Shown: positions 43,957-56,288, counted from the first letter of the stretch. The stretch: 64,000 nt of DNA from Flavobacterium sp. (GCA_018401995.1 JAGYJR010000001.1:65534-129533); one strand, 5' to 3'. The notes: generated by a model not told the origin, from the sequence alone. Numbers and translations are program-made.

Positions 43957-44913
43957 TTATTTTCTTTTTACAGTTGTTACTACAGCTTCCAATATATCTA
44001 AAGTAACTTCAGCCATGGTATTTTCTTTTTCATCTAAGCAAGGATTCACTTCTACAATTTCTATACAAACTGTCTTTGGATTTTCAGCAAATCCTATCAT
44101 TAATTCTTTTGCAATTTCGGGTGAAATTCCATTTGGAACAGGTGTTCCGGTACCTAAAGAAGTTAAATCAGGATCCATTGAATCTACATCAAATGACACA
44201 TAAATCATATCACAATGTTGTAAGTAATCAAAAGCTTTCTCTATTGTCGATTTACTTCCGTATTTAGAAACAAAATCAACTGAAATATTTTCAATTCCTA
44301 ATTTGTTTAGAATAAAATTTTCTTGATCTTCTGTGTCGCGTACTGCAATATAAATAAGATCTTCAGGGTTTATTTTGGGATTAATTCCTCCAATATTTTT
44401 TAATTTTTCCCAATATGCTACAGTTTCTTCATCAACGTCATTTATCTGACAGTCTTTGTTGTCTATGTTCAAAGAAGTTGCTAAAGGCATTCCATGCATA
44501 TTTCCTGAAGGAGTTGTAAATGGTGTATGAATATCAGCATGTGCATCAATCCATATTACGCCAAGTTTTTTTTCTGGATAAGCTGTCTTTATACCTGAGA
44601 TTGTACCTCCCGCAGAACCATGATCTGCCGCTAAAATTAATGGAAATGAATTTTGCTTTAAAACTGAATCTATTTTAAAATTTAATTGGTCATATATAGA
44701 TAATAAACCATCAATTCTTTTACCAAAGGGATATTTTGTAGGGCTATCCAATAAGAAATTTTGATCTTCAATTTTTTCAAATTGAGCGTTCTGAAAAATA
44801 GTACTTCCTTTTTTTCTTGCCGCTGCCATAATTGCCTCAGGCCCCAAAGAACCACCTCTAGTACCTGCCGTTATTTCTGATTTATTAATAACAAAAACAA
44901 TATTCTTACTCAT
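43957..44913 (-). CDS. Arginase/agmatinase-family hydrolase
   Basis: A 318-residue protein started at the ATG at 44913 (MSKNIVFVINKSEITAGTRG). Metal-binding blocks of the ureohydrolase family are present: AADHGSAGGT, VIWIDAHADIHTP and VSFDVDSMDPDLTSLGTGTP. Together with the DVDSMDP motif they hold the two manganese ions. The likely reaction is arginine to ornithine and urea, though the family also includes related amidinohydrolases. The truncated ctlX gene follows in the same unit. A -7 box and the gltA terminator lie just upstream. Confidence 0.9.
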   Translation of the reverse strand: MSKNIVFVINKSEITAGTRGGSLGPEAIMAAARKKGSTIFQNAQFEKIEDQNFLLDSPTKYPFGKRIDGLLSIYDQLNFKIDSVLKQNSFPLILAADHGSAGGTISGIKTAYPEKKLGVIWIDAHADIHTPFTTPSGNMHGMPLATSLNIDNKDCQINDVDEETVAYWEKLKNIGGINPKINPEDLIYIAVRDTEDQENFILNKLGIENISVDFVSKYGSKSTIEKAFDYLQHCDMIYVSFDVDSMDPDLTSLGTGTPVPNGISPEIAKELMIGFAENPKTVCIEIVEVNPCLDEKENTMAEVTLDILEAVVTTVKRK

Positions 44914-44940
44914 ATTATTTATTTTGAATGGAATAAAAAA

Positions 44941-44948
44941 CAAATATA
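44941..44948 (-). promoter_or_regulatory. -7 box of the arginase unit
   Basis: TATATTTG on the minus strand, 27 bases before the ATG, directly follows and touches the T-run of the gltA terminator. A clear -33 box was not found. Confidence 0.5.
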
Positions 44949-44976
44949 AAAAAAGCCTCTCTATAAAGAGAAGCTT
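44948..44976 (-). terminator. Rho-independent terminator of gltA
   Basis: On the minus strand AAGCTTCTC-TTTATA-GAGAGGCTT (44953-44976) makes a 9-base stem with one G-T pair, followed by a run of T. It starts 20 bases after the gltA stop. Confidence 0.85.
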
Positions 44977-44996
44977 TATCTTCTTAATTTTAAAAA

Positions 44997-46280
44997 CTAT
45001 CTGTCTTTAATTTCTTTGAACGGTCTTAATGTATAACCAGTGTATACTTGTCTTGGACGACCTATAGGCTCTTTATTAACACGCATTTCTTTCCATTGTG
45101 CAATCCATCCTGGTAAACGTCCAATAGCGAACAATACAGTAAACATTTCTACTGGAATTCCCATAGCGCGGTAAATGATTCCTGAATAGAAATCTACGTT
45201 TGGATATAAGTTTCTTGACTTGAAGTATTCGTCTTCAAGAGCTACTTTTTCTAATTGTTTTGCAATATCTAATAATGGATCATCAACACCTAAAGATCCC
45301 AAAACATCATCCGCCGCTTTTTTAATAATTGTTGCTCTTGGATCAAAGTTTTTATAAACACGGTGTCCGAATCCCATTAAACGGAATGGATCATCTTTAT
45401 CTTTTGCTTTTAATACAAATTTAGCCACATCACCACCGTTATTGTGAATTTCTTCCAACATTTCTAAAACCGCTTGATTAGCTCCACCGTGAAGTGGTCC
45501 CCAAAGCGCAGAAACACCAGCAGAAATTGAAGCAAACAAACCAGCATGTGAAGAACCAACAATTCTTACTGTTGAAGTTGAACAGTTTTGTTCGTGATCA
45601 GCGTGTAAGATGAATAATTTATCTAAAGCTGCAACCACTTTTTGATCAACTTTATAAGGTTCAGTTGGCAACTTAAACATTAATGTCATGAAATTTTCAA
45701 CAAAACCTTTAGTATTGTCATAATAATTTAATGGGAATCCCATTCTTTTTCTGTAGGTCCAAGTAGCGATAACCATGAATTTACCTAAGGTTTTGCATAC
45801 CGCTTCATACATTTCTTTTTCGTTGTGCGGATTAACAGATTTTGGATTAAAAGCTGTCAATGCACTTGTTAACGAAGATAAAACACCCATTGGATGTGCC
45901 GTTTTTGGAAAACCTTTAATAATAGTTTTCATTTCTTCGTTTACCAAAGTATATTTACGAATATCGTTCTCAAATTTTTCTAATTGAGCAGCTGTTGGCA
46001 ACTCTCCGAAAATCAACAAATAAGAAACCTCTAAAAAGTTTGCTTTTTCTGCTAAATCTTCGATAGCATAACCTCTATAACGTAAAATTCCTTCTTCTCC
46101 ATCTAAGAATGTGATTTCACTTTTGCAAGAACCTGAATTCTTGTATCCAGGATCGATAGTAATAGCTCCAGTTGCACTACGCAACTTGTCTATATCGATA
46201 GCTACTTCGTTTTCTGTTCCTACAATTACAGGAAACTCATACTTTTGGCCATCAAGCTCTAATATTGCAGTTTTTGACAT
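44997..46280 (-). CDS. gltA: Citrate synthase
   Basis: A 427-residue type II (hexameric-type) citrate synthase that condenses acetyl-CoA with oxaloacetate, the first step of the TCA cycle. Catalytic His264 in GPLHGG, His306 in GFGHRVYKNFDPR and Asp363 in NVDFYSG all match the E. coli positions within one residue, and LHADHEQN with its conserved His is at 225-232. The N-terminal beta domain (residues 1-50) is complete. It is a single-gene unit with its own terminator. Confidence 0.97.
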   Translation of the reverse strand: MSKTAILELDGQKYEFPVIVGTENEVAIDIDKLRSATGAITIDPGYKNSGSCKSEITFLDGEEGILRYRGYAIEDLAEKANFLEVSYLLIFGELPTAAQLEKFENDIRKYTLVNEEMKTIIKGFPKTAHPMGVLSSLTSALTAFNPKSVNPHNEKEMYEAVCKTLGKFMVIATWTYRKRMGFPLNYYDNTKGFVENFMTLMFKLPTEPYKVDQKVVAALDKLFILHADHEQNCSTSTVRIVGSSHAGLFASISAGVSALWGPLHGGANQAVLEMLEEIHNNGGDVAKFVLKAKDKDDPFRLMGFGHRVYKNFDPRATIIKKAADDVLGSLGVDDPLLDIAKQLEKVALEDEYFKSRNLYPNVDFYSGIIYRAMGIPVEMFTVLFAIGRLPGWIAQWKEMRVNKEPIGRPRQVYTGYTLRPFKEIKDR

Positions 46281-46391
46281 ATGTAAAAATATTTTTTTTG
46301 GGTATATAAATAAGAATAATGCGAATTTAATGAATCTAACTTGAATTCTAAAGTATTTTAGAATATTTTATGTTTATTTAATATACACCAT

Positions 46392-46425
46392 AAAAAATCC
46401 CAATAACAATTAAGTGTTATTGGGA
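46392..46425 (-). terminator. Rho-independent terminator of the carA-eno unit
   Basis: TCCCAATAACA (46398-46408) and TGTTATTGGGA (46415-46425) form a perfect 11-base stem with a 6-base loop, followed on the minus strand by a run of T (46392-46397). It ends the transcript of eno. Confidence 0.9.
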
Positions 46426-46446
46426 TAAATTTTAAAAAAATATGTT

Positions 46447-48856
<2,410 letters not shown>

Positions 48857-48878
48857 TATTGTTGTGTTGTTGAATGTG

Positions 48879-48886
48879 CAAATTTA
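48879..48886 (-). promoter_or_regulatory. -7 box of the carA-eno unit
   Basis: TAAATTTG on the minus strand, 22 bases before the carA ATG, fits TAnnTTTG. The nearest upstream TTTG is too far (25 bases) to be a standard -33 box. Confidence 0.5.
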
Positions 48887-48925
48887 ATCTAAAAATTTGA
48901 AAAATAAATTTCAAATCAAAAATGT

Positions 48926-48960
48926 ATAAAAAAAAGGATAAACTAAGAAAGTTTATCCTT
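48926..48960 (-). terminator. Rho-independent terminator of the ribosomal operon
   Basis: AAGGATAAACT (48934-48944) and AGTTTATCCTT (48950-48960) form a perfect 11-base stem, followed on the minus strand by a T-run. It marks the end of the transcript that finishes with rplQ. Confidence 0.9.
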
Positions 48961-48984
48961 TTATATAAAATCATGCTTTCATGA

Positions 48985-49473
48985 TTATTCAGTTACTTCA
49001 GTATTTTCAGAAGTCTCAGCAGCTGGAGCTTCAGGAGTTGTACCTTCTGCTTTTTTAGCTTTTCCACGACGAGTTGTCGCTTTCTTAACTTCTTTTTTAC
49101 CTCCGTTGTACAATTCGTTAAAATCTACTAACTCGATCATTGCCATGTCAGCGTTATCTCCTAAACGATTACCTAACTTGATGATACGTGTGTATCCTCC
49201 TGGACGGTCACCTACTTTAGCAGCAACTTCTCTAAACAATTCAGTAACAGCATATTTATCTCTTAAATAAGAGAAAACTGTACGACGGTTGTGAGTAGTA
49301 TCTTCTTTAGATTTTGTAACTAATGGTTCAACAAATTGCTTTAAAGCTTTTGCTTTGGCAACAGTTGTATTGATACGTTTATGTTCGATTAAAGAACAAG
49401 CCATATTAGCTAACATAGCTCTTCTATGTCCTTTTTGTCTACTTAAATGATTGAATTTTTTTCCGTGTCTCAT
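48985..49473 (-). CDS. rplQ: 50S ribosomal protein L17
   Basis: A 162-residue protein; [20 protein letters not shown] is the family start. The first 120 residues are the L17 core. The rest is an extension of alternating Lys/Arg, then a Thr/Pro/Ala/Glu-rich acidic tail ([19 protein letters not shown]), as is common in Bacteroidota. It lies last in the operon, before a strong terminator, and is separated from rpoA by a 62-base structured spacer. Confidence 0.97.
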   Translation of the reverse strand: MRHGKKFNHLSRQKGHRRAMLANMACSLIEHKRINTTVAKAKALKQFVEPLVTKSKEDTTHNRRTVFSYLRDKYAVTELFREVAAKVGDRPGGYTRIIKLGNRLGDNADMAMIELVDFNELYNGGKKEVKKATTRRGKAKKAEGTTPEAPAAETSENTEVTE

Positions 49474-49489
49474 GACCTTACTATTTAGC

Positions 49490-49531
49490 CTTCATCTTGC
49501 TGCAATCCACTATGGAGAGCAAAATATGAAG
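49490..49531 (-). promoter_or_regulatory. Possible hairpin in the rpoA-rplQ spacer
   Basis: CTTCAT (49490-49495) and ATGAAG (49526-49531) are inverted, with CTTGC against GCAAA inside and CCA/TGG at the centre. The stem is imperfect. It may affect translation or processing between rpoA and rplQ, but it could be chance. Confidence 0.3.
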
Positions 49532-49535
49532 TAAT

Positions 49536-50528
49536 TTATTCTTTATCTAATTTGTATTTACCTAAATCCATTCCAAAGTTCAAACCTTTAGCAGCAACTA
49601 GTTCATCTAATTCTGTTAATGATTTTTTACCGAAATTACGGAATTTCATTAAGTCATTTTTATTGAAAGAAACTAAGTCTCCTAATGTGTCAACTTCTGC
49701 CGCTTTTAAACAATTTAAAGCTCTAACAGATAAGTCCATATCCACAAGTTTAGTTTTTAACAACTGTCTCATGTGTAATGACTCTTCATCATATGATTCT
49801 GTTTGAGCGATTTCATCAGCCTCAAGTGTAATTCTTTCATCAGAAAACAACATAAAGTGGTGAATCAACGTTTTCGCTGCTTCAGTTAATGCATCTTTGG
49901 GGTGAATAGAACCGTCAGTGATGATTTCGAAAACTAATTTTTCATAATCAGTTTTTTGTTCTACACGGAAATTTTCTATAGCATACTTCACATTCTTTAC
50001 TGGAGTGTAAATAGAATCTGTAAAGATAGTACCAATAGGTGCGTTAGCTTTTTTGTTTTCTTCAGCAGGAACATACCCTCTACCTTTTTCGATAGATAAT
50101 TCCATGTTGATAGTTGTTTTACTATCTAAGTTACAAATTACTAGATCTGGGTTCAATACTTGAAAACCAGAGATAAATTTTTGAAAATCACCAGCAGTAA
50201 TTTGATCTTTTCCAGAAATTGCGATAGAAACAGATTCATTATCAACGTCTTCAATTTGTCTTTTGAAACGTACTTGTTTTAAGTTTAAGATAATTTCAGT
50301 TACATCTTCTACAACACCAGAAATCGTAGAGAACTCATGTTCTACACCTTCGATTCTTACAGATGTTATAGCGTATCCTTCTAGAGAAGAAAGTAAAACT
50401 CTTCTTAATGCATTACCAACTGTCAATCCGTAACCAGGTTCTAAAGGTCTAAATTCGAATTTACCTTCAAAATCGGTTGAATCGATCATGATAACTTTAT
50501 CGGGCTTTTGAAAATTAAATAATGCCAT
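49536..50528 (-). CDS. rpoA: DNA-directed RNA polymerase, alpha subunit
   Basis: A 330-residue subunit that assembles the polymerase core and contacts promoter DNA and activators. The N-terminal dimerisation domain has [20 protein letters not shown], and the C-terminal helix-hairpin-helix domain has [20 protein letters not shown] with [13 protein letters not shown]. It sits between rpsD and rplQ, the standard order. Confidence 0.98.
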   Translation of the reverse strand: MALFNFQKPDKVIMIDSTDFEGKFEFRPLEPGYGLTVGNALRRVLLSSLEGYAITSVRIEGVEHEFSTISGVVEDVTEIILNLKQVRFKRQIEDVDNESVSIAISGKDQITAGDFQKFISGFQVLNPDLVICNLDSKTTINMELSIEKGRGYVPAEENKKANAPIGTIFTDSIYTPVKNVKYAIENFRVEQKTDYEKLVFEIITDGSIHPKDALTEAAKTLIHHFMLFSDERITLEADEIAQTESYDEESLHMRQLLKTKLVDMDLSVRALNCLKAAEVDTLGDLVSFNKNDLMKFRNFGKKSLTELDELVAAKGLNFGMDLGKYKLDKE

Positions 50529-50548
50529 ATTGCGACTAAAGTCAATTA

Positions 50549-51154
50549 TTATTTGTTATACAACTCAACGATTAGTTGTTCTTTAATGTTTTCAGGAATT
50601 TGAAGTCTTTGAGGAGCAGCTACGAAAGTACCCTCTTTAGTATCATTATTCCATGTAATCCACTCATAAACTTGAGAAGCATTAGATAAAGAACGCTCAA
50701 TAGCTTCAAGAGATTTTGATTTTTCACGAACCGCAACTTTGTCACCTGGTTTCAAGTGATAAGATGGTACGTTAACCAATTCACCATTAACCGTGATGTG
50801 TCTGTGCGAAACGATTTGACGAGCAGCTCTACGAGAAGGAGCGATACCCATTCTGTATACTACGTTATCTAAACGAGCCTCACATAATTGAAGTAAGATT
50901 TCACCTGTTACACCAGAAGCAGCCGAAGCTTTTTCAAATAAGTTTCTGAATTGCTTTTCTAAAATACCGTAAGTATATTTAGCTTTTTGCTTCTCCATTA
51001 ACTGAACAGCGTACTCAGATTTTTTACCTCTCTTTTTAGCCAAACCATGTTGTCCTGGAGGGTAATTTCTTTTTTCGAAGGCTTTATCTTCTCCGAATAT
51101 TGCTTCGCCAAATTTACGAGCAATTTTTGTTTTTGGACCAGTATATCTTGCCAT
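50549..51154 (-). CDS. rpsD: 30S ribosomal protein S4
   Basis: A 201-residue primary 16S rRNA-binding protein. [20 protein letters not shown] is at the start. The S4 RNA-binding domain has [20 protein letters not shown], then [18 protein letters not shown]. The N-terminal zinc Cys residues found in some S4 proteins are absent. The 86-base spacer before it is large for this operon and can fold; in several phyla S4 controls its own operon. Confidence 0.98.
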   Translation of the reverse strand: MARYTGPKTKIARKFGEAIFGEDKAFEKRNYPPGQHGLAKKRGKKSEYAVQLMEKQKAKYTYGILEKQFRNLFEKASAASGVTGEILLQLCEARLDNVVYRMGIAPSRRAARQIVSHRHITVNGELVNVPSYHLKPGDKVAVREKSKSLEAIERSLSNASQVYEWITWNNDTKEGTFVAAPQRLQIPENIKEQLIVELYNK

Positions 51155-51171
51155 TTTAAAAAATTAAATTA

Positions 51172-51228
51172 AGGTAGTGATTATGAATTCAGGTCTTAAA
51201 ATCCTTCGATAATCGTTTGTCTACCTTG
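51172..51228 (-). promoter_or_regulatory. Candidate structured leader of rpsD
   Basis: In the rpsK-rpsD spacer AAGGTAG (51172-51178) pairs with CTACCTT (51222-51228), and inside it GATTAT (51180-51185) pairs with ATAATC (51210-51215). The S4 start codon follows about 17 bases after the outer stem. S4 is a known translational self-regulator in other bacteria, so a similar role is possible; it is not shown by the sequence alone. Confidence 0.4.
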
Positions 51229-51240
51229 GTTATACTTAAA

Positions 51241-51624
51241 TTATACTCTTCTTCTCTTAGGAGGTCTACATCCGTTGTGAGGGATTGGAGTAACGTCAAT
51301 AATCTCAGAAACTTCAATACCACCATTGTGAATTGAACGGATTGCTGATTCTCTACCGTTACCTGGCCCTTTAACGTAAACTTTTACTTTTTTAAGCCCA
51401 GCCTCTAATGCTACTTTAGTACAATCTTCTGCTGCCATTTGAGCTGCATAAGGTGTGTTCTTTTTAGAACCTCTAAAGCCCATTTTACCTGCTGAAGACC
51501 AAGAAATAACTTCACCTTTTTTGTTTGTCAACGAAATGATGATATTATTAAAGGTAGCATTAATATGCGCTTCTCCTGTAGATTCAACGATAACTTTACG
51601 TTTTTTAGTTGTTGCCTTAGCCAT
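51241..51624 (-). CDS. rpsK: 30S ribosomal protein S11
   Basis: A 127-residue protein of the small-subunit platform. [20 protein letters not shown] near the start and [10 protein letters not shown] at the end are the family markers. It lies 11 bases after rpsM in the direction of transcription. Confidence 0.98.
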   Translation of the reverse strand: MAKATTKKRKVIVESTGEAHINATFNNIIISLTNKKGEVISWSSAGKMGFRGSKKNTPYAAQMAAEDCTKVALEAGLKKVKVYVKGPGNGRESAIRSIHNGGIEVSEIIDVTPIPHNGCRPPKRRRV

Positions 51625-51635
51625 ATTATTACTTA

Positions 51636-52010
51636 TTATTTAGTTGCTTTTTTCTTGTTAGCAACAGTTTTTCTTTTACCTTTTCTAGTTCTAGAGTTGT
51701 TTTTAGTTCTTTGACCTCTTAATGGAAGTCCAGCTCTATGACGAATTCCTCTTTGACATCCGATATCCATTAAACGTTTGATGTTTAATTGAATTTCTGA
51801 ACGTAATTCTCCTTCGATTTTGAAGTATGAAACAGCATCACGAATTGCACTGATTTCATCATCATTCCAATCTTGAACTTTTTTATCTTCACTTACTTGA
51901 GCTTTAGCTAAAATATCTTTAGCTCTGCTATTACCAATACCAAAGATATAGGTTAATGCAATAACTCCTCTTTTCTGTTTAGGTATATCTACCCCTGCGA
52001 TTCTAGCCAT
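51636..52010 (-). CDS. rpsM: 30S ribosomal protein S13
   Basis: A 124-residue protein of the 30S head that contacts tRNA and the 50S subunit. [20 protein letters not shown] opens the protein, [20 protein letters not shown] is the conserved core and a basic tail follows. It is 2 bases from rpmJ. Confidence 0.98.
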   Translation of the reverse strand: MARIAGVDIPKQKRGVIALTYIFGIGNSRAKDILAKAQVSEDKKVQDWNDDEISAIRDAVSYFKIEGELRSEIQLNIKRLMDIGCQRGIRHRAGLPLRGQRTKNNSRTRKGKRKTVANKKKATK

Positions 52011-52012
52011 AA

Positions 52013-52129
52013 TTATCCTTGTCTTTGTTTAAATCTAGGATTCTTTTTGTTAATAACGTATAATCTTCCTTTTCTACGCACTATAATGCACTCGGCACTT
52101 CTCTTTTTTACTGATGCTCTTACTTTCAT
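52013..52129 (-). CDS. rpmJ: 50S ribosomal protein L36, zinc-free form
   Basis: A 38-residue protein too short for most gene finders. It reads [20 protein letters not shown] and continues [18 protein letters not shown]. The basic pattern and the end are those of L36. The zinc-binding Cys/His set is missing (only one Cys is left), so it is the C- type. It lies in the standard place between infA and rpsM. Confidence 0.96.
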
Positions 52130-52139
52130 TTTAATAGCT

Positions 52140-52355
52140 TTAGTATCTATATGTAATTCTTGCTTTTGTTAAGTCGTAAGGGCTCATCTCAAGTTTCACC
52201 TTGTCTCCAGGAAGTAATTTAATATAATGCATACGCATCTTTCCTGAAATGTGAGCAATTACAACATGTCCATTTTCTAATTCTACACGGAACATTGCAT
52301 TTGACAATGCTTCAATGATTGTTCCGTCTTGTTCTATTGCTGATTGTTTTGCCAT
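52140..52355 (-). CDS. infA: Translation initiation factor IF-1
   Basis: A 71-residue OB-fold protein that occupies the A site during initiation. [20 protein letters not shown] and [20 protein letters not shown] are family blocks. It lies directly after secY, as in most Bacteroidota; adk and map genes are not between them. Confidence 0.97.
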   Translation of the reverse strand: MAKQSAIEQDGTIIEALSNAMFRVELENGHVVIAHISGKMRMHYIKLLPGDKVKLEMSPYDLTKARITYRY

Positions 52356-52360
52356 AAAAA

Positions 52361-53707
52361 TTAAGCTACTGCTTTTCTATTTTTACCTGATTTCATCAAA
52401 CCGTCATAATGCTTATTCAATAAATAAGAATTAATCTGTTGGATAGTATCAATTGCAACACCAACCATAATTAATAAAGAAGTACCTCCATAAAAATATC
52501 CCCAAGCACCTTGAACGTTTAACAAACTTACTACAATAGCAGGTAAAACTGCTATTAAAGCCAAGAATACAGAACCTGGAAATGTAATTAAAGACATGAT
52601 TTTATCTAGATAATCTCCAGTTTCAACACCTGGACGAATACCTGGAATAAAACCACCACTTCTCTTTAGATCGTCTGCCATTTTATTAGTTGGTACAGTA
52701 ATTGCGGTGTAAAAATACGTAAAAATTATAATTAACAAAGCAAATACTATATTATATACTAATCCGAAAGGATTATTGAACATACCAGCTAACGATTGTG
52801 CCGTATCAGATTCTTTTGCTAAACCTGAAACAGCTGCTGGAATAAACATGATTGCTTGCGCAAAGATAATCGGCATTACTCCAGAAGCATTAAGCTTTAA
52901 TGGAATAAATTGACGAGAACCCATCATGTCTTGTTCAAAATCACCAGAAGCAGTTCTTCTTGCATATTGAACTGGTATTTTTCTAACAGCCATTACTAAC
53001 AAGATACAAGCGATAATTACCAAGAACCATAAGATTAACTCAATAACAATCATCATGTAACTACCATTAGCTTGCGTTGTTCTAGACAAAAACTCTTGAA
53101 TAAACGCTTGCGGCATACTAGCAATAATACCAACCATGATTAATAATGAAATACCATTACCGATACCTTTATCCGTAATTTTTTCACCTAACCACATTGC
53201 AAAGATAGTACCAGTTACTAAAATCAATACTGAAGAGAAAAGGAACGAGAATGAACTAACCCCTAATAAAAACGCATCAGTAGGTAAGGTTCTGTATAGG
53301 TTATAAATATAACCAGGACCTTGAACTAGCGTTATTAAAATGGTTAACCATCTTGTAATTTGGTTAATTTTCTTTCTACCACTTTCTCCGTCTTTTTGAA
53401 GTTTTTGTAGATAAGGAACCGCGATTCCCATCAACTGTACCACAATAGAAGCAGAAATATATGGCATAATACCTAATGCAAATACAGATGCTTGCGAAAA
53501 CGCACCACCTGTAAATACATTAATTAACCAACCAATACCTCCGTCAGTTTGATCAGTAAGATTACTTAATTTAGTAGCATCAATACCAGGAAGCGTTACT
53601 TGAGCACCAAAACGATACACTAATAACAAACCAAGAGTCAATAAAATACGATTTTTTAACTCCTCGATTTTCCAAACATTGATAAAAGAATCTATAAATT
53701 TCTTCAT
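52361..53707 (-). CDS. secY: Protein translocase subunit SecY
   Basis: A 448-residue channel protein with ten membrane segments. [18 protein letters not shown] near the N-terminus, [20 protein letters not shown] and [14 protein letters not shown] are family blocks. [12 protein letters not shown] and [13 protein letters not shown] mark the cytoplasmic loops that contact the ribosome and SecA. It lies within the ribosomal operon after rplO. Confidence 0.98.
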   Translation of the reverse strand: MKKFIDSFINVWKIEELKNRILLTLGLLLVYRFGAQVTLPGIDATKLSNLTDQTDGGIGWLINVFTGGAFSQASVFALGIMPYISASIVVQLMGIAVPYLQKLQKDGESGRKKINQITRWLTILITLVQGPGYIYNLYRTLPTDAFLLGVSSFSFLFSSVLILVTGTIFAMWLGEKITDKGIGNGISLLIMVGIIASMPQAFIQEFLSRTTQANGSYMMIVIELILWFLVIIACILLVMAVRKIPVQYARRTASGDFEQDMMGSRQFIPLKLNASGVMPIIFAQAIMFIPAAVSGLAKESDTAQSLAGMFNNPFGLVYNIVFALLIIIFTYFYTAITVPTNKMADDLKRSGGFIPGIRPGVETGDYLDKIMSLITFPGSVFLALIAVLPAIVVSLLNVQGAWGYFYGGTSLLIMVGVAIDTIQQINSYLLNKHYDGLMKSGKNRKAVA

Positions 53708-53720
53708 GTTACTAAATAGT

Positions 53721-54173
53721 TTATAAAGTTACCGCTTCACCTCCAGCTGCTTCAATAGCCGCTTTTGCCGATGCAGTAAATTTGTGAGCACTTACTTTAA
53801 GTTTAGCTTTTAGCTCACCTCTTCCTAAAATCTTTACCAAGCTATTTTTTGTAGCTAAACGCGTGTCTACTAATACTTCGAAATCCAAAGTATCTGTAAT
53901 AACACCATTGTCTACTAATGATTGAATCGTATCTAAGTTTACACCTTGATACTCCACTCTGTTTATATTCTTAAATCCGAACTTAGGAACACGTCTTTGA
54001 AGTGGCATTTGACCACCTTCAAAACCAATTTTCTTAGAGTATCCAGAACGAGATTTAGCTCCTTTGTGTCCACGTGCCGCAGTACCACCTTTACCAGAAC
54101 CTTCTCCTCTACCTAATCTTTTATTTTGGTTGTGAACTGAACCTTCAGCTGGTTGTAAGTTACTTAAATTCAT
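53721..54173 (-). CDS. rplO: 50S ribosomal protein L15
   Basis: A 150-residue protein with the basic Gly-rich start LGRGEGSGKGGTAARGHKGA and the end DFEVLVDTRLATKNSLVKIL typical of L15. It lies between rpmD and secY. Confidence 0.98.
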   Translation of the reverse strand: MNLSNLQPAEGSVHNQNKRLGRGEGSGKGGTAARGHKGAKSRSGYSKKIGFEGGQMPLQRRVPKFGFKNINRVEYQGVNLDTIQSLVDNGVITDTLDFEVLVDTRLATKNSLVKILGRGELKAKLKVSAHKFTASAKAAIEAAGGEAVTL

Positions 54174-54184
54174 AACGATTGATG

Positions 54185-54367
54185 TTATTTAGTTTCTTCA
54201 ACAGAAACTAAGTGTTTAACTTTATTTACCATTCCAAGGATAGCAGGATTTGCATCATGCTCAACAACTTGTCCCATTTTACGAAGACCTAAAGCTTCCA
54301 AAGTTCTCTTTTGATCAAGAGGACAGTTGATTTTACTTCTTACTTGTTTTACTTTAATTTTTGTCAT
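54185..54367 (-). CDS. rpmD: 50S ribosomal protein L30
   Basis: A 60-residue protein, KIKVQVRS-type start (here MTKIKVKQVRSKINCPLDQK) with TLEALGLRKMGQVVEHDANP. Standard position between rpsE and rplO. Confidence 0.97.
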   Translation of the reverse strand: MTKIKVKQVRSKINCPLDQKRTLEALGLRKMGQVVEHDANPAILGMVNKVKHLVSVEETK

Positions 54368-54380
54368 GATTTCCTTGAAT

Positions 54381-54905
54381 TTAACCTTTAAATACTTTAT
54401 CTAAAGAAACACCTCTTTGTTTTGCAACAGTAGCTGCACTTCTCATTTGCAATAAAGCATCAAAAGTAGCTTTAACAACGTTATGAGGGTTTGATGAACC
54501 TTGAGATTTTGATAATACATCGTGAATACCTACTGACTCCAATACGGCACGAACTGCACCACCGGCAATTACTCCAGTACCATGAGAAGCTGGCATTAAA
54601 TACACTCTTGCTCCACCAAATTTACCTTTTTGCTCGTGAGGAACTGTAGCACTATTCAAAGGAATTCTAACTAAGTTTTTCTTTGCATCTTCTACTGCTT
54701 TTGCAATAGCCTCAGAAACATCTTTAGATTTTCCTAATCCGTGTCCTACAACACCATTCTCGTCACCAACTACCACGATAGCAGAGAAACCAAATGCTCT
54801 ACCACCTTTAGTAACTTTAGTTACACGATTTACATTAACCAAACGATCTTTTAATTCAAGACCTCCTGGTTTTACTAGCTCTACATTTTTATAATTTTGA
54901 TACAT
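54381..54905 (-). CDS. rpsE: 30S ribosomal protein S5
   Basis: A 174-residue protein with the S5 double-stranded RNA-binding part ([40 protein letters not shown]) and the conserved [24 protein letters not shown] C-terminal fold (here [20 protein letters not shown]). It acts in translational fidelity. It follows rplR by 6 bases. Confidence 0.98.
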   Translation of the reverse strand: MYQNYKNVELVKPGGLELKDRLVNVNRVTKVTKGGRAFGFSAIVVVGDENGVVGHGLGKSKDVSEAIAKAVEDAKKNLVRIPLNSATVPHEQKGKFGGARVYLMPASHGTGVIAGGAVRAVLESVGIHDVLSKSQGSSNPHNVVKATFDALLQMRSAATVAKQRGVSLDKVFKG

Positions 54906-54911
54906 AATTTC

Positions 54912-55262
54912 TTAGAATTTAAGTCCAGCTTCTCTAGCGCCTTCAGCTAATGATTTAACACGTCCATGGTATAAATAACCACCTCTATCAAAAGAGATGT
55001 TAGCTATACCAGCTTTAAGAGCTCTTTCAGCTACTAATTTTCCAACTGCATTTGCAATTTCGATTTTTGTACCTTTAACCACTTCTTTTTCACGAGAAGA
55101 TGCAGCAACTAGTGTTACACCGTTAACATCATCTATGATTTGAGCATAGATTTCTTTATTAGATCTAAATACAGACAATCTTGGATTAGAAGGCGTTCCG
55201 CTAACAATCTTTCTGATTCTGAATTTGATTCTTTGTCTTCTTTCTGTTTTTGTTAATGACAT
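54912..55262 (-). CDS. rplR: 50S ribosomal protein L18
   Basis: A 116-residue 5S rRNA-binding protein; [37 protein letters not shown] and [20 protein letters not shown] are family blocks. Standard position between rplF and rpsE. Confidence 0.98.
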   Translation of the reverse strand: MSLTKTERRQRIKFRIRKIVSGTPSNPRLSVFRSNKEIYAQIIDDVNGVTLVAASSREKEVVKGTKIEIANAVGKLVAERALKAGIANISFDRGGYLYHGRVKSLAEGAREAGLKF

Positions 55263-55273
55263 AGTCTTAATTT

Positions 55274-55816
55274 TTAAGCTGATTTACCTGCTTTTCTTCT
55301 TAATACTTCACCTACAAACTTAACACCTTTCCCTTTGTATGGTTCTGGCTTACGGAAAGATCTGATTTTAGCAGATACTTGACCTAATAATTGTTTGTCA
55401 AATGATGATAATTTTACTATTGGATTTTTACCTTTTTCAGATACTGTTTCCACTTTTACTTCAGGAACGATTTCTAGAACGATGTTGTGAGAATAACCTA
55501 AAGCTAAATCAAGTTTTTGACCTTGATTAGAAGCTCTATAACCAACTCCAACTAATTCTAATTCCTTAGTAAAACCTTCTGAAACTCCTATAATCATATT
55601 GTTTATAAGAGAACGATAAAGTCCATGTTTCGCTCTTTCATTTTTGTGGTCAGATGAACGCTCAACGATAACTTGGTTATCTTCGATTTTGATTGTTACA
55701 TCAGAAAACTCTTGAAAAAGCTCGCCTAATTTTCCTTTTACTGTAACCACAGCATCTTTAACTTCAACAGTTACGCCAGCTGGAATTGCAATTGGATTTT
55801 TACCTATTCTTGACAT
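55274..55816 (-). CDS. rplF: 50S ribosomal protein L6
   Basis: A 180-residue protein with two L6 repeats. [20 protein letters not shown] opens the first and [19 protein letters not shown] near the end is the second, with the rRNA contact. It follows rpsH by 15 bases. Confidence 0.98.
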   Translation of the reverse strand: MSRIGKNPIAIPAGVTVEVKDAVVTVKGKLGELFQEFSDVTIKIEDNQVIVERSSDHKNERAKHGLYRSLINNMIIGVSEGFTKELELVGVGYRASNQGQKLDLALGYSHNIVLEIVPEVKVETVSEKGKNPIVKLSSFDKQLLGQVSAKIRSFRKPEPYKGKGVKFVGEVLRRKAGKSA

Positions 55817-55831
55817 TCTTTCGTCTTTTAA

Positions 55832-56230
55832 TTAGTATACGTAACAAATTACTTCTCCTCCAACATTAAGCTGTTTAGCTTGTTTGCCAGTCATCACCCC
55901 TTTAGAGGTAGAAACGATTGCAATACCTAAACCATTTAAGATTCTAGGTAAAGTTGAAGATCCAGAATATTTACGTAAACCTGGTTTACTAATTCTTTGG
56001 ATATCTTTGATTACAGACTCTTTCGTGTCTTTATCATATTTAAGTGCAATTTTGATGGTACCTTGAACAGCATTGTCATCAAATTTGTAGCTTAAAATAT
56101 ATCCTTGATCAAATAAAATTTTTGTGATTTCTTTTTTCAATTTAGAAGCTGGAATTTCAACCACTTTGTGGTTTGCTCTTACAGCATTTCTAATTCTTGT
56201 TAAGAAATCGGCAATAGGATCTGTATACAT
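55832..56230 (-). CDS. rpsH: 30S ribosomal protein S8
   Basis: A 132-residue protein. The ATG at 56230 ([20 protein letters not shown]) is the real start; the longer frame to 56290 runs through a strong hairpin and is unlike S8. [20 protein letters not shown] and the end [10 protein letters not shown] are typical. S8 binds 16S rRNA and, in E. coli, also controls its own spc operon. Confidence 0.97.
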   Translation of the reverse strand: MYTDPIADFLTRIRNAVRANHKVVEIPASKLKKEITKILFDQGYILSYKFDDNAVQGTIKIALKYDKDTKESVIKDIQRISKPGLRKYSGSSTLPRILNGLGIAIVSTSKGVMTGKQAKQLNVGGEVICYVY

Positions 56231-56244
56231 ATGTATAAAATTAC

Positions 56245-56288
56245 GGTTATGGTTTTCTACAGAGACTCTCTCCGTAGAACCTTTAACC
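56245..56288 (-). promoter_or_regulatory. Strong hairpin in the rpsN-rpsH spacer, candidate autoregulatory site
   Basis: The 108-base spacer is large for this tight operon. GGTTA (56245-56249) pairs with TAACC (56284-56288), GG with CC, TTCTAC (56255-56260) with GTAGAA (56274-56279) and AGAG (56261-56264) with CTCT (56268-56271) around a 3-base loop. The S8 start codon lies 14 bases beyond the stem. A site for S8 or another ribosomal protein is an inference by position. Confidence 0.55.
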
